64,000 nucleotides of DNA from Crambe crambe (lineage: Eukaryota; Porifera; Demospongiae; Poecilosclerida; Crambeidae). Of the stretch, positions 14,101 through 29,100 are shown one piece after another (the first letter of the stretch is position 1; each line of letters begins with the position of its first letter). The DNA lies in NCBI GenBank assembly GCA_963924555.1, contig OZ004592.1, positions 4,402,001 through 4,466,000 on the forward strand, given 5' to 3'. Position numbers and translations under genes: made by a program. The notes under the pieces were generated by a model that worked only from the letters and a program-made list of their open reading frames with translations, did no database searches and had not been told where the DNA came from.

Positions 14101-17100
14101 AGCCATCGGTGTGAGTGAGACGATAGTGGCGCCAAGGGACTTCTGCTGTGCCAAACTCGTTGCTGATATTCACATTCACTCCTCGTAGAGTTGCCTGCAA
14201 GGAAATGAATAGTCATACTGTTCACACATTAAGTGTGGGTTAGCTAAATGGAGTTGACCATAACCGACTCTGGAGGATGTGGGTGTGTGGGTGTGTCTAA
14301 CTGGAGGATGTGGGTGTGTCTATTAAATAGCTACATATCACTACAGATTCATAGAGTTTTTGCAACATGAAGGTTCGTCCAGTATTAGAATTGTCTGAGA
14401 TTCATCTTTGTTTAAACCTCTGAATAAAACCCTAGAGGCTTACAAGTGGCATTGCTTGGTTCCATGCCATTCTCAGGAATCGTGTCTGATTGGTGCACAC
14501 AGTGCCGTTGAAGGATGAGCTGCTCCCACTGAACTCTGGCACGGATGGAGTGCAGTGGAGGTCAGGGGTCAGAGAGCTGTTTGGTAGGACCCATCCTCCA
14601 TCAGTAAGTCCAGTCAATGAACCATCCAAATCACGATAAAGCACCTATTGATGCAATGAAAGCTCAAAACAATTTCAAGTAACAGTGTGTAATGGACAAG
14701 TCACTGTGGTACCCCTGATGGTATAACCCATGTAATGCTACTTTTTTCCCTTTATCCAAAACCACCCAGATTCCACTGACCTCAAATTCCCACTGGAATG
14801 CTGTTTTGTGCTGCTCCGAGCCTCCAATGAATCTGAGTTGCTGAAAGTGGACCTCAAAGCCTCCCTGGCGCACTTTGCACTGAGAACATGCCCTCAAGCA
14901 AGAAGTGGTTGGAAGGTCAAAGTTGGCAAAGGTGACATTGGAGATGGTGAGTCGGGGAGTGTTGGGTGTCTTGATCCCACCTGTCTGGGCTGCACCAGTA
15001 TTGACCGAGGTGTGTGATACAATCAGAGCATTCTGTAAATAAACAAGCAAACAAGCAAATAAATAAGTGAATGATGAACAATCAGAGAGAGGTACAGCTA
15101 CATAAAATCATCAGACAGAAAACAAATGGACCAGTAAGCAACAAATTAATAAGTGAATAAATGATGAACAAACAATAAGATGGAGAAATCGATAGGAAGA
15201 GGAACAAACATGGATAAGCATGCAAATAACCAAATAAACAGAGAGGAACAAATACACTGAACAGGCACATAAACAAACAACACACAAACAACACAGAAGC
15301 ATTCCAGGAAGTCATGATTTCAGAGTTAATGGGTCCAGCTTACTATTATTTGGGGGCCACCCCACTCTCCGTGGGTCTCTTGTATTTCAATGCCATTAAC
15401 TACATTATCAGCCACTTTGAACCCTGACAAGCGAACATGTCCCACAACTGACAGCTCCACTCCATGGATCCCATTCCCATAAGAAGTGAAGTCATACAGT
15501 GTAGCTTCCCCGAGCTCCATTGCACGACAACCATCAGTCTATAATTTAGCAATAATACCACTCATTGTGTGTAGTTACGATACTTAATCTTAGACTTACA
15601 TAATTATAATTATAATTATAAATACAGTTATTATAGGACAATGCTAAACTGAAACTCACATAAGGAATGTATCGCTCCCAAATTCTAAGTCCAAACTCAT
15701 TACATGAGTGGGCAGTATTGTTTCGGAACTCGCCAAAACTCTGCTTGTTGGGACAGACAGATCTGGTATAAGATGCTCCTGAAGGAAAGTCATCTAGATC
15801 ATACCTGAAATGATGATAACAATACAATGTAGTTCTCCACTGTAATGGTTCTTATACTTTAAAATATATTCATTTGCCAGTAGTAGCTAAATACTATTAA
15901 TTCAATTGCTAGCAAATGACCTACTCTTATCCCTTCAAGGTATAAAGGGGGTAGGGCCTGGGCCTGAAGTTGAGGCTACAACTAACCAAAATCCATAAGC
16001 CCTTGAAGCAGCTGCAGCATTGCCAATGAAAGTATTTTGAGGGTTGGTGATCCAGAAGGTGGCAGGAATCTGGTCAGTGTTCAACAGACTGGAAGAGCCT
16101 CGAGTCAAAACACCAAGGTTGTACAGGTACCTGTTGTTCGTCTCAATCCCATCTTCCTGAAATTGAGATAATATTCAGCCTTGAAGAAAAAAGGTCCATA
16201 ACTAAAATGCTATTTGTGGCAGAAATTTGTGAATTTGGTAGCTAACAACTACCAAATCATTTTACTGAATGTGTTGTAAAGCATACAGAATTACTTGAAC
16301 TGATTGACTTACTATAAAGTAAGTGTGACCCATTATATCATAGGCCACATTTCCTTGGATCAAGAGGTCATGGACCCCGTGGGCAGTGATGGCTCTGTTG
16401 AAGGAGTGATGGATGGAACAGTGCTTCACATAAGAACCATTCATACTCCCACTCAAGTGGAAATGGATGGAGTAACGACCCAGTCGGAAGGCTTGGCCAC
16501 CGAAGCGTACTTCCGTGTGTTCAATTCTGTAAGTGAGACATGTAATGTCAAGTGTGAATTCATCACTCTTTTAAAAGAGGAGCGATGTGATCCAGGCAGG
16601 GCTGTAAAAAGTAAATAGGGAAGATAGTTTGATTTCTTACACTACAAAGCAGGTAGAGTTTAGTATATCTTGGGTATACAAGGTAAAGTTTAGTATATCC
16701 TTGGGTATACAAGGTAGAGTTTAGTATATCTTGGGTATACAAGGTACAGTTTAGTATATTTTGGGTATACGAGGTAGAGTTTAGTAGATCTTGGGTATAC
16801 AAGGCTTGCTTACATCTTGAATATGAACAAGAATTACAAACTCGTGGTATAGCTAGATTCCACTGTACTTTGGGACCAGCTCTCTGCTCTGAGATACATA
16901 CCTATACTTATTATGTATATTGACTCTATGAGATTGACCTGATTGGTGTTGGGTGCGGACCCATTCTGTGGATGAATATCTGAGCACCATACTGATCTGC
17001 ACCCACTGCTTGATCCTCTAAATTTGGCATGAGGGCTCCTTGGACAATGACATTGTGTGAGAGCAAACCTACTTCAGCTCTAGTTACATAATTACGTATG

Positions 17101-20100
17101 ATGTTTAACTATAGCACAGCTAACTTAATGATGGCAAACCTAATATCAATGAAGCTTCCATCCTCAAGTGTTTCAGTGATCCCAAAGTGAGTGAAATTGA
17201 GAGGTCTTGTTAATTCCACCACTCTCCCATTAACACTAAGTATTTCATGTTCCTAAATACAAGGAAGTCATTGATTAGCAAATTCATCCACTGAAATATG
17301 GTTGTGTAAATGGAGAAAGATAACTGTAGGTCACTATGCTATGTACACATCCTTGGGCCATAAAGAGGCTCAAGACTGTGTAAATTGCTCAGACTGTAAG
17401 CAGTGCACAACTCTATTGATCCAACACTATCAACTCAAACACAGTAATCTTGTTTCTAACCAATGGTACATTCACTGTCTACCCACCTCAGTTTCATTGC
17501 CGTCCTTCTGAGTTGGTGCAACCACTATCCTATCTCCTGCCTCCCAGTCCACTTCCTGCTGTAGAGTGAGTGTGGTGGAGTTGGCTCTGGCAGTCTCAGC
17601 CAGTCTGGTCCATGTCACTGCATGAGGACGACCATGCAAGTCCAGCTGCCCCTGACGCACACCCAGCACCTGCAGTAATCATAAATTAACTATCACCAGA
17701 GCCTTACGTATATTATACAGGCCACTTTTGTGGGATGTGGCTAAAGAGAAAAAAAACTATTGTGTCATAAGAAATCTTGACCTTGGCTCCATATATGGGA
17801 ATCTCTGGATCTGTCAGGTTACCATGAAGAGTAATAGTTGCTCTATGTTGAAATGGCATTTCCTCAGTTCCAACCTACAGTCCAATCAAAATCAGCTATC
17901 AATATAATTGGCCAGCTAGCTAAGTAGAGTGCAGGAAACCTGTGATAGCATACCTGAAATGTCCCATTGTTAACGAAGATGTACTTTGCCTGGAGATGGA
18001 GGTCTTGGTCATCACTGAATATCAGAACACCCTCTATCAGAAGGAGATTAAGCAAGGGAGGACTGATATCAAGAAAAACAGTCTGCCCCAACCTAATATA
18101 GACGGACTCTCCAAGTCCTGGGAGGGCTCCACCTCCCCAAGTGAATGGGCTGGACCACAAGTCAATGTACTCGAAGGTGACCATGTTCTCCTGGTAGACT
18201 GCTTTGCCCTTCCCACGGACATGAACTTTAACTTCAGCTTGAAGTGTAGTCCTGTGTGAACTGGTTTCACATGTGATTTCTGCATCAGAGATAGTGAAGT
18301 TCATCCACTGGCACACTGCCCCATCGATGCTGACGATAATATCGTCACCAACTAGATCATTAGGAGAGGAGATGCCACTTGGAAAAAATCCACTTCCAGT
18401 TAAAGTGACCATGGTGCCTCCAGCTGTGCCTCCCATAGCTGGGGAAATAGAGATCAGCCTTGGTGTTAGTGTGCTCAGAAATACGAAACTCTCATCTGAA
18501 GTTACTATGTTATTGTTGTAGTTGATAGTCATGTTACAAGATAGAGAAGAACTAAAAGGATCCTCAACTATTCTAGGAGAGAGAATGCAGGTTAGTCTGG
18601 TCAAAGAGGAGTTTTGGATTGAACACGGGATGTCACACAAAGTGATGACGAATCCTTCAGAGTCTTCATTTCCAGAAAGACTCGGGAATCCTGAACCAGT
18701 GACCATCAGCACAACATCACCTCCATTTCCTGCTGACTTCGGAGTAAAGTCGTCAATGTCCAGAACATATGCGATAGTGGCAGCATCACTTGTATCAGGT
18801 TTGGCAAACCCGAGCCCGTCCACTCTCACCGATACCTGATAAGCACCTGCTGCTTTGTATGGTAGTGTGCATATAATAGAAGTATCAGTGGATGAGACCA
18901 CAGCACAAGCATCTTCAAGCTCAGACTGACTTCCATTAAGTCTCTCTAGAGATGGAACTATTTGAATTTGTGGACTTGTAGTTCCGAATCTTGTACCGGA
19001 TATTGTGATGGTTTCACCACCAGCGACACTTTGAATGTTCACACTTGATATCGTAGGAGTTGCTGATAAGAGGTACATGAACTGCAGTGATGTGGTTATC
19101 GGAAAACCATTGACAGTTAGACTCAAACTTGATAACACATCACTATCCAATGAACTGCTATGACCAGAAATACACCGAATTTCAGAATGAGATGAAGAAG
19201 TAACAATGCAAGGAGTTTGTCCTATTCTGATAGAAACCCTTGACGGGACCTTACTGAATCCATTGCCAAGTATCACTAGCTCGCTACCACCCAGTACACT
19301 CCCACTGCCAGGCATGATGCTCGTTGCTGTGGCCTGCAGGAAAATATGGGGGTAGGGTGACTGATTGCTAGCCAAGATGGTTGAATTACGGATTGGACCA
19401 GGAATGAGTGTTGTTGGATGAACAGATGCAAAGCCTTTGTCCTGCACATGTACATCAACATGGTAATACTCGGATTCGTAATTGGGGACAGTACAGGAAA
19501 TGACATCTTCAGTTGGAGATGTGCTGACTAAGATGATATTGGTACATAACGCATTGCCCAGCCATACATCGACGCTGTTCACTGGACCTCCGACCATAGC
19601 ATTTGGAGGCAGGAAACTGACACCATGCAGGGTAAGTGTGGAACCAGGAGAAACATTCACAGGCTGCAGAAAAGAGTAGTACAGGTATAAATTATCATGA
19701 TGGGGTTAAATCTTTGAAAAATTTATCATCAGACAAAGATGTACTGTAGCATAAACTTACTCGGACATTTAGAAGTTTTGGGGTGTATGTTGAATCAGTA
19801 CTATAGCTGAAGTAGCAGCTGGCATTCGCCCCGCAATCTGCAGCAACTGGATTCTGCAAGACAGGCAATCCATCATTTGGCAGAATGATAACCTGCATTG
19901 CCAGTGAAACAAAACACATACCAATATAAAATGAATGTAGAGCTAGAATAGGTATGGTCATGATGCATTTAACTTTTGGTGCATCATTATGTAGCTACTA
20001 TCATTAGCTAACTAGGGAAATGTACGTACCTTGATCTTCATACCAGCTGAGCAGTGTCCAGCCACTGAACAGATGAAGTAGTAGTTGCCAGGAGTGAGGT

Positions 20101-23100
20101 TCTCAACATTCACTCGAGTATCGACACTAGCTTCTCCCCATGCATAAAGAGAGGGAAGGCTAGTGTTACAAGAAGTATAGACATCTTCAGTCACCTGTAA
20201 TACAAAGATATTAGGTGTCATGCTATGGCCTGAAAGCTACAATCAATCATCGCTCACTTGATGAAGGGAGTGGAAGCCAGCCCAGTAAAAGGAAACTATA
20301 TCTCCTTCAACTATAGTCAAATCTTCATAATCTTGAATCAACCATTGAACGTTGTGGATAGAGGAGGGCTGAAGAGGTTATATATTATTAGTATGTAAAA
20401 CTTCTCTAGATACTCTTTTCACAGAAGAATTTCTAAGCTAGAATTCCTTTTTCACAAAAGAATTTTTAAGCTATAGAATTCTTTTCATAGAAGAATTTTT
20501 AAGCTTGAATTCCTTCTTCATAGAGGAATTTTTAAGCTATAGAATTCTTTTCACAGAAGAATTTTTAAGCTAGAATTCTTTTCACAGAAGAATTTTTAAG
20601 CTATAGAATTCTTTTCATAGAAGAATTTTTTAGCTAGTATCTAGAGAAGTTTTACGTAGCATAGCTATCCAGCTAGCTGAGTGTAGTAACGACAATATAT
20701 TAGTAGTAAATCATCAGGTTAAGTGATGTATGTAGACCGCCTATAATATAGAACCTATAGCTAAGTACTATTAACCTCTGTGTCCTGCGAAGCTTGCCTT
20801 CTTTCAGACTCCACAGTGACAGTGAGCCTCATGCCCCTCTGGCAGTGATCTCCAACAGAGCAGGTAAAGTGGTGCTCACCTACAGACAGACCAGTCACTG
20901 TCACTTCTCCAGTGATGTCAGGACCCTTCAGCCACTCATTACGAACCTGCATGTGCACACCATAGCTACCATTACAGTGGAGTTCTTCAATGGGTACAAT
21001 TTCTTCCAGGTGATAATAATACACTGTAGCTACACATTTAACTAGATTCTTACCTGACCAAGCTTGGATGAATCCTGATTCACGAATTTACAGTCACTGC
21101 TGACAGGTGAAGACATTTCTAAAAGGTTATGATATGTCCCACTCCATCGAAAAATCAGACCAGTACCCTCAGGTATGGTGATATCTTCATATCTTCTGAT
21201 TCTCCAGTCAATAACACGCACATTTCCAATTTGAACCTAGTGATAAAAATACACGATTATTGGACACCAGACACTCTTTCTAGCTGATTCATTGTGGCCT
21301 AAGGATAGTGATAAATACATAAGCTTATTATGTAAGTCCATTTTTATGGGCTTCTTGCCATGTATATGTATGCAGTATCTGATTAGCCACCATAAACTTC
21401 GTACCTACCCTAGCTAACACTTTATCAGAACCCCCCAATTAACTGTGACAAAATTTTAATGGCTCTAGCTAAAATCCACCAAAATCCACCAGTAATTAGC
21501 TGCATGCATGCACTGATCCTTACCGATAGCTTCCTTCCTGCAGAACAGCCACCCACTATGGAATCTATGAAGTAGTACGTTTGTCCTCTTGCCAGGATCA
21601 TGTTGACTCTTCCTCCTCTAACATTGGGGGCCCACTGTATGATGTATTCAGCCTCTAAGTCACAGGACTCAAACACTGCACGAGATACCTGGCGAACTCC
21701 ATGAGACCTTTTAAAATAGAAATATCAAGAATCTAAGAGAACCTATATCATGAAACCCAGTAATAATGATGCATGTGTACATAGAGAACCCTAGCCACTA
21801 CAGTACAGTTAATATACAGTCTTACATTGTCCACTCAAACTGCAGGAGGATAGAATCTTCATGTGTCTGAACCAAATTCATAGCAGATTCCCAGTCTATC
21901 ATAACTTGATTCAACATTGGAGCTACCTCAGGATATCTGATATCAGAAATGGAACTACCATCCATGCCCTCAACACTTAGCCAAATGGGCTGAATGTCTT
22001 GTGTACCGAACCTCACTCGACTGGCTATTTCTGTTGATTGCAGTGGCTTGCTATAATAAGCAACTTCATCTAGATAGCCTCTGAATGCAGCCAAGCCACT
22101 CCACAGACCAGTGGAGCCCAGTGGGAAAGAGCTACATCCTCCTATCTGAATCCCAGAATTGGATCTGAAGTAAGTGCTGGCGATTGAGAGACGTTCTCCA
22201 TCAATTGTTAGTCCTTGTCTACCATTGCACCTACTATCACTTATGCAGTACTCATTTTCATCGTCATTAACCTGCCAACTTATGTACACATGATGCCAGT
22301 CCGTCCAATCAGAGCGACCGTTTCGTATGACATGCCATACTCCAGAAGGAAGTGCCAGCTGCCTAGACTCTGGTACTCTAATATGTCCTCTGCAAGCTTG
22401 AGGACACTGGGAGGTATCAGTTATCAAAGTGCACTCTGTTGAGGTGCTATCTATATTAGATTCTGACCCAGCCACCCAAAATTCTATCTCGTTGCACAGA
22501 TTCAGCACCACAATAAAACCACAGGCCACACCCTCACAGGTAGAAGAAGCATTGACAATGAAACGATAGTTTGGGACAGAAATGGGGAATTTCAACCAGA
22601 ATTCCATTGCAAAGCCCGATGGGTTGAACAGTTCCTCCAAAGTAGGTACTTGTAGGTATGCTGCTTCTGTAAACTGAATGGACTGATCAGAGAAGCTGTT
22701 TCCGGATATACCTGCTTGTTGGGTAGAAACCATTCCATGGACGCTGGCATTGGCTCGGATATCCAATGACCCACTACTCCTGAAAAAACTGGAACCATCA
22801 GATGACAAATATGAGTCATTGGATCTGTAATAGTCAGCTTGCAGACTCCAGTAAGCTAGTGGAGATGAAGCTCTAATGAGGGAAGAGTACCCGTCATCAA
22901 CTGTAGCACAAGTGAAACAAGTGAGTAATCCTTGGCTGTCAATATCTTGAACAGAACACGGAGTGTTGCCAATCTGGATCTTTGTTCTTGAAATATCTGA
23001 CTGAAGGAGTCCTCTTGTAGGCAAGGTCAGAGTAAGACCTCCTCGCAGTGATCCATTAATAACAGAAGGAGAACCAGTGATCTGAGGATGAAGAGTGAGC

Positions 23101-26100
23101 ATAGTTTCTCCAAGATTGGCATGTCCCCAGCCTCTTCCTGCTACATGTAACCTTGGATAGTACACACCAGCTGGAACATCTGGAACTGTGCATGTCACAG
23201 TGCGGCTGGTATACACCCTCATGTTTGTTGAGGTAGTATTAGATGGTGATGTGAGAGTGGTGGAAAAGCTTGGTGGATCTGCAAGGCTACAATTCATCCC
23301 CACACTTCCACCAAAGAAAAAGATGTTATCCTCTGGTGTTTCAGAAATGCCCTCAAATTCCAATTGAAGCTCATCGCCCGAAACAGCAGTAGTTGAAGAT
23401 AGGTTGAGGAGAACTGGAGTGGATGACACGCTGTAAGAGTATTGCAGGAAATTTGTGCCTGACTCAGTGCATTGAATGGTGTAGTCTGAGATTCGTAGAG
23501 GGATGGAGTTAATGGTAAACGATAGTGGAACATCTATATCTTCCAATTCTAGAACTCTCACTGTTCCCCGGAAACCTGCCATAGCAACAATATTATGTAG
23601 GGTATATCACATTTAGCAAATAAATAATTATAGCTAGCTAGCTATTATGGCATCCAAGTTACGTAATTAAGCAAAGAAATGACTTCCACTTACCAATGTG
23701 GCCATAACCTTCAGCAATATAATGAAAGAGACCTGGTTTGGTGAAAGTGTTGTTGAAGCTCCCAGTAGTGGTGCTTCTGCCCGATCTGAAACCAACTCCA
23801 TTGTAAACCGTGTCTCCAGGACCATCCACTTGCACTACACTTCTCCTAGTGGTGAAGAGTGAGCCAGTCCAGCTCCAACTGACTGTATCCCCAACATGCA
23901 CAGTAAGGGAAGAAGGGTTCCATCTATAGCCCAGACCATACTCATCATGTTCCCTGGAAAATCACACAAAAGTTAATGACACACATGCATGGGCAGAGAT
24001 ATATGTATTACGACTGTATAAGTCATCGATTCTGACTTAAATTACAGCCACAAGTAGGCACTGGGCATACTAATTGCCTTGCAGCCAAGTGCCCTGAGGA
24101 ATATGCTGGTGTCTAAATATCAATCTCTCCGGGCCTGATTTGTGATTAGTGAATACTTGAATGCAGTTCCTTATGTAGCGTATACTTACACATTGTTGTT
24201 GACTTGGTATATTCGACTGGCTGGTGTAGTCACACACATTACTTCACTATCAGTCGTCCTGACAAGTTCACAGGATCTCCCACCAAAATCAATGTCTATC
24301 TGGCTGGAGTTTGACCCAAAACCACGCCCACTGATAGCTATCACTTGTCCACCAAAAAGTGATCTATTACATGGAAAAAAATTAATAGAGTCAGCAATAC
24401 ACTTACTAGTTACTCCAATGACTTTACCCTGAGCAGTGAGATATTGAAGTGATTTCCATGATGTAAGTGAAGCGTATTGTTCCTGTGGCTTTCCCCTGTG
24501 TTCTAACCAGCACACTCACCACCACCTCTCCCCGAGCATGTGGTGGAGTGATACAGATCAGTTGCACACTGGAAGCAGAGATAACTCCACACTCAGCATC
24601 ATCAAACTGCATCATTGGACAACCATACTGGTTCATAATGCATAAGTTAGACAATAGCTAGTTATTTAGGAGGCAGTTTAGAAACTCATGTAACCAGCTA
24701 CCATCCTAAGCAGGCAAGGGTTCTATGAAGCCTGAGGAGGACCTCTGAGTGGATCATCCTGGGAAATTTTTTAAAACGATGCTAAGCATCTGGCTACACT
24801 CCATGGGACAATTTTACACGTGTACTACTGAACAATAAAATTTAATTTCTATCTGACCACTAGCACTCACAAGTATTTGGTTATTATCAACCGAAGGTGA
24901 GAATTCAACACCAGTTATAGTCACAATCGTCCCCCCTTGGAGAGAACCAGAAGTAGGAGTTACACTTGTGACTGATGGTGTCAAGGCAGCATCATATGTG
25001 TATGCATCAGGGAGCACAACACTCAAGGAGTTATTGGGATTGTCAGCACAAAACACCGAAACTTCAAGATCGTATGTCAAACTGATGCCTGTGTTGGCTG
25101 GTGTCATTACTGTCAATGTAGCGCTCGTTGATTGCACAAGTACACAGGGGTTTCCTCCAATTCTTACTTGATTCCTCCACCCACTACCACATGGAGGAGT
25201 AGCATCATCACCAAAACTAAGAGGCATCTCTGACATAGACTCATTTCGAGTATGATAAAATCCTGTCCCAGTGATTAAGATTTCTGTACTTCCACCTTGA
25301 CTACCTCGAGATGGAGCAATGTTATTCAGTGTCAGATCATATTCAATCCCAATGTCATTGGTCTCAGCAACACCAGAGTACAAGACATGCAAATAGAGAG
25401 GTTTAAATCCAGCAAAATGCTGTCCCAGAATGCACTCAATGGAAGATGTTGTGCATGATGTAACCCTGCACTCAACTCCACCAAACAGGACACTATTCTC
25501 AGTTGCAATGTTGGAGAAGCTAGAGCCAATGACAGTGATGGTGTCACCAGCTGATGCTTGTTGGGGATGGACTGAAGTCACATTGGGCGTGGCCAGCGGG
25601 CCATATTTGAATCCACAAGTATCCCTGTAACTGCTACGAGGTATATTTTTGTAAAGGTCACTATTTCCACTACATGCAGCAAGTTGGCCTCGAATATGCA
25701 CATGAACCTGAAAGTGATTAGCAAATATGTGATGGTTATACTGCTTCACATCACAATAGATTATATACTGTATAACAGTTATAGCCACACACAGCTAAGT
25801 ACCAGGGTATTTCTCTATTCATGTATTGTATGCCATTTATAATGGTATTCTGTACCTGTGGAGTGATTTCAGCTGTTTGCAACATGTGTCCTGGAATGGG
25901 ACGGAGAAATAATCCTCCAGGGGTGACCTGTAAAAACAATATTTGGTGTGATGCTTCAGTGCCTACATGTAGCTACAGTGCATTGCCTGCTAATCATTAT
26001 AATTATGCATACCTCAGTGACACTTGAATGCAGCTCATCTCCAGACAAACCCTGTGGATCAAGTTCCAGCAAGGGCAGGTCACCAGCATTCTCCTCAAAC

Positions 26101-29100
26101 TGGACCTGGAACCTTCTCCCAGCACAGAAGTTCCCCAAAACATCATGAGGTAGGTGTTGTGGAGCAGACACAGTGACTTCCCCAATGTTGTGAAGGGCTT
26201 CAAGAGCAGTTTTAATCTGTCAATACAAGGCAAAAGGAAGCTTTATAGCATACTACCAGAGAACATGACATTGTGTATATGAATGAACAGTGAACTGAAG
26301 ACTATAGCTATGACTACAATAGCACAAGAAGTATATAATTGGCCATTAATAATAACTGACCTCCATTGGTGAAGCACTGTGGGGTATAGGGACAGTTGTA
26401 TGGGATCCAAATGATAAAGTATAATTCCCTTCCAATGGTGTACTAGCCTCCCGATGGCGGGTTACATTGAATACCAAAATTCCTTCAAGATACAATTCAT
26501 ACAGCTTATATAATAGGCGCATAGCTGTTCTGCATTATAATGTGTACCTGGATTATCCTCCACATCCAATAAAGTGATGTTGATGAGTGGCAGGTCCGAC
26601 TCACATGAAGTGGGTATGATTGTCAGAAGGTATGTGGAGCTGAATACATCACTTATGTTAGTATTCAAGACTTCCATGCTGATATTGTGAATGGATACAC
26701 CATTTGGCTGAGCAGGGGGGAGGTACTACAGAAAAAAAATGAATTTTTTTACTTAAAAATATTGAAATTTGGCCACAAAATCCATTCATTCCTTTGAATT
26801 TGGCTTGGTTGGACATGCAAAACATCGAAATTGGCCTGAAAAAAAACCAAATTATAGTCGTGACCATTGACCAGCTTTGGAATCTCTAACTTCAATCACT
26901 AATTAACCAGCTCAGGCACAGGAAACATTTTTCGTGTGGTGCATGTTGCATCAGGTATCCAAAATACAGCAGGATTATAGCTACTGGTTTTATTTTAAAA
27001 ATCACTCCTCATCCATAAAAATGTGGTGATATCAGTATCCTTTGTGCTACAACTGTAATTATTCAAATTTTCCCTGTGATTAAAAGCATATTTACACATT
27101 TGCCGCATCAGTACTAGCTATAGAGGAAAGCTGCACAATTTTATGTTTGCAATGAATAAATAGTTTGCTAATATCAAGTCCATGTGTGAACCATTAACTA
27201 AAAAAAAAAAATCAAAAAAACAACAACAAAAAAACAACTTAGGCTTCACCAACTAACACTTAGCTACTAAGCTTTCAGGTAGAGCTAGCTGGACTCCATT
27301 GAATTGTTAAGCACTTGATCGTAATAGTTGATAGCAAACATGTGTTCACTGGGCTGATAGTCACTTCTCTGTCTCTTCTTGTATCTCCAACTCAAAAGAG
27401 ATAAGAGTAGAAATATAAGAAGGAGTATAATACTTGCTGAGAGCAGATACCACACGCCACACCCATATCTGCTGAGGGGCCATTTATGCACTGCAGATAC
27501 CAAAGGAAACAAAATAAGAGCGCTAATTCCAAATGATAGTCCTATGAATCCATACATCGATCCAAATATCAACCCTTTCATGGAGTAAGGTGATTGAGAA
27601 CAGATGAACTGTAGTGTTGAGGAGAGCATTAAATAAATACTAATGCCATAAATGGTGTTTGGAATCATCAACCACTTGTAGTCCAAAGGAAGTGAATTTG
27701 ATGGGCTATAATTTGCCTCCTTGCTTGCCAGTAGACATGTGATATTGGTTGCATTGGCGCTGAGTTTAGTGTGACCAATTACCTCAAGACAAAGCTCTCC
27801 AATTACTTTCAAAAGTGCAACAAATAAACCAAGGTTAAACTTGATTAGAATCGATCTCCTTCTGATCAAGCGATGCAGCGTTAATCGGTAGAATGGAATA
27901 AAAACAATCATGGCAAGATCACCAGTATAATATGTAGCCACTCTCTCAAAGCAGCTGCTGTATTTTGGGCAGTGGATTTTATCATCCTGTAGAAGAGGTG
28001 TGCTCTTGAGGTGGTAGATCAAGCCACTTGCTACTGCATCAAAATTGGTCAGAAAACCAACAAAAAAGCTTAAAATGACCATGATGATAATCACACGCCC
28101 AAAAGTCTTTACATCCTCCACTTCTTCCACAGTGAAAGGTCCTCCAAACTTCTTCATAGCAAAATCAATTCTGGAGTAACGTTTATCTTCCCAATAGGTG
28201 AAGGCACTCCTTAGACGAGGATGTTTATTCTTCAGTGCAAAGCGTACAACTTTGTATATCAGCTTGAAAGGATTTTCTGAGGTTGGTTCTTTGATTAGCC
28301 AGTGGTTCAAGAGGAAGTCGAGACACAGTGCTAGGGTCAGAAAGGCTGGAAGCAGTAGCTTAGCCAATGCATCATATTTCAAACAAATACAGTTCTGAGA
28401 ATAGAGTACAACCACAATACTAGTGCACCAGACCCAAACATACAAGTCAAGAAATGCTACCAGATCATCAGAAGAAGCATCAGGCAATTGATCAATTCCG
28501 AACTGGAGAATGTTGGCTTGAAATCCTCCCAAACTCAAGGACATGACTACTAGTATGATGATATCAGTCATTTCTGTAATTTTAGTCGCATGTGGAAGGT
28601 CATCTGGTATGATGGAAACTAGAGATAATGTTACTGCGGTCAGCCACATCACCCACAAACTTCGTCGTATCATCTTGTACCTCCCCCAGTAGACATCAGC
28701 AATCCATCCAAATACTGGATACAAGAGTAGACTCGATGCAAATATCTCACTACCATGAAAAGGCTTATTAGCTATAAGAACATTGTGTTTATGATTATAA
28801 AGGAGGAAATTTAATATGGCTTGAGACAAAAAGCTCAAAATGAATACCACAATCAGCCCTTTGTAGCTGGATATCTTCATTCTAGACGACGAGAGAATTG
28901 TATAAACTGTAAAGCTACATTTAACTTCAATGCCACTGTTCTCAATACTAGCAATATCTCATAGCTGGACTAATTTGTTGGCCAGCAAATATAAAGCTAC
29001 AAAGTAGAACTTGCTCACTAGCTATTCTTTGCCAGGAATAACTTATATAGCAATCATAATATTTTCAAAAGCTAAATAAAGTTTATATAACAACAGCTAT

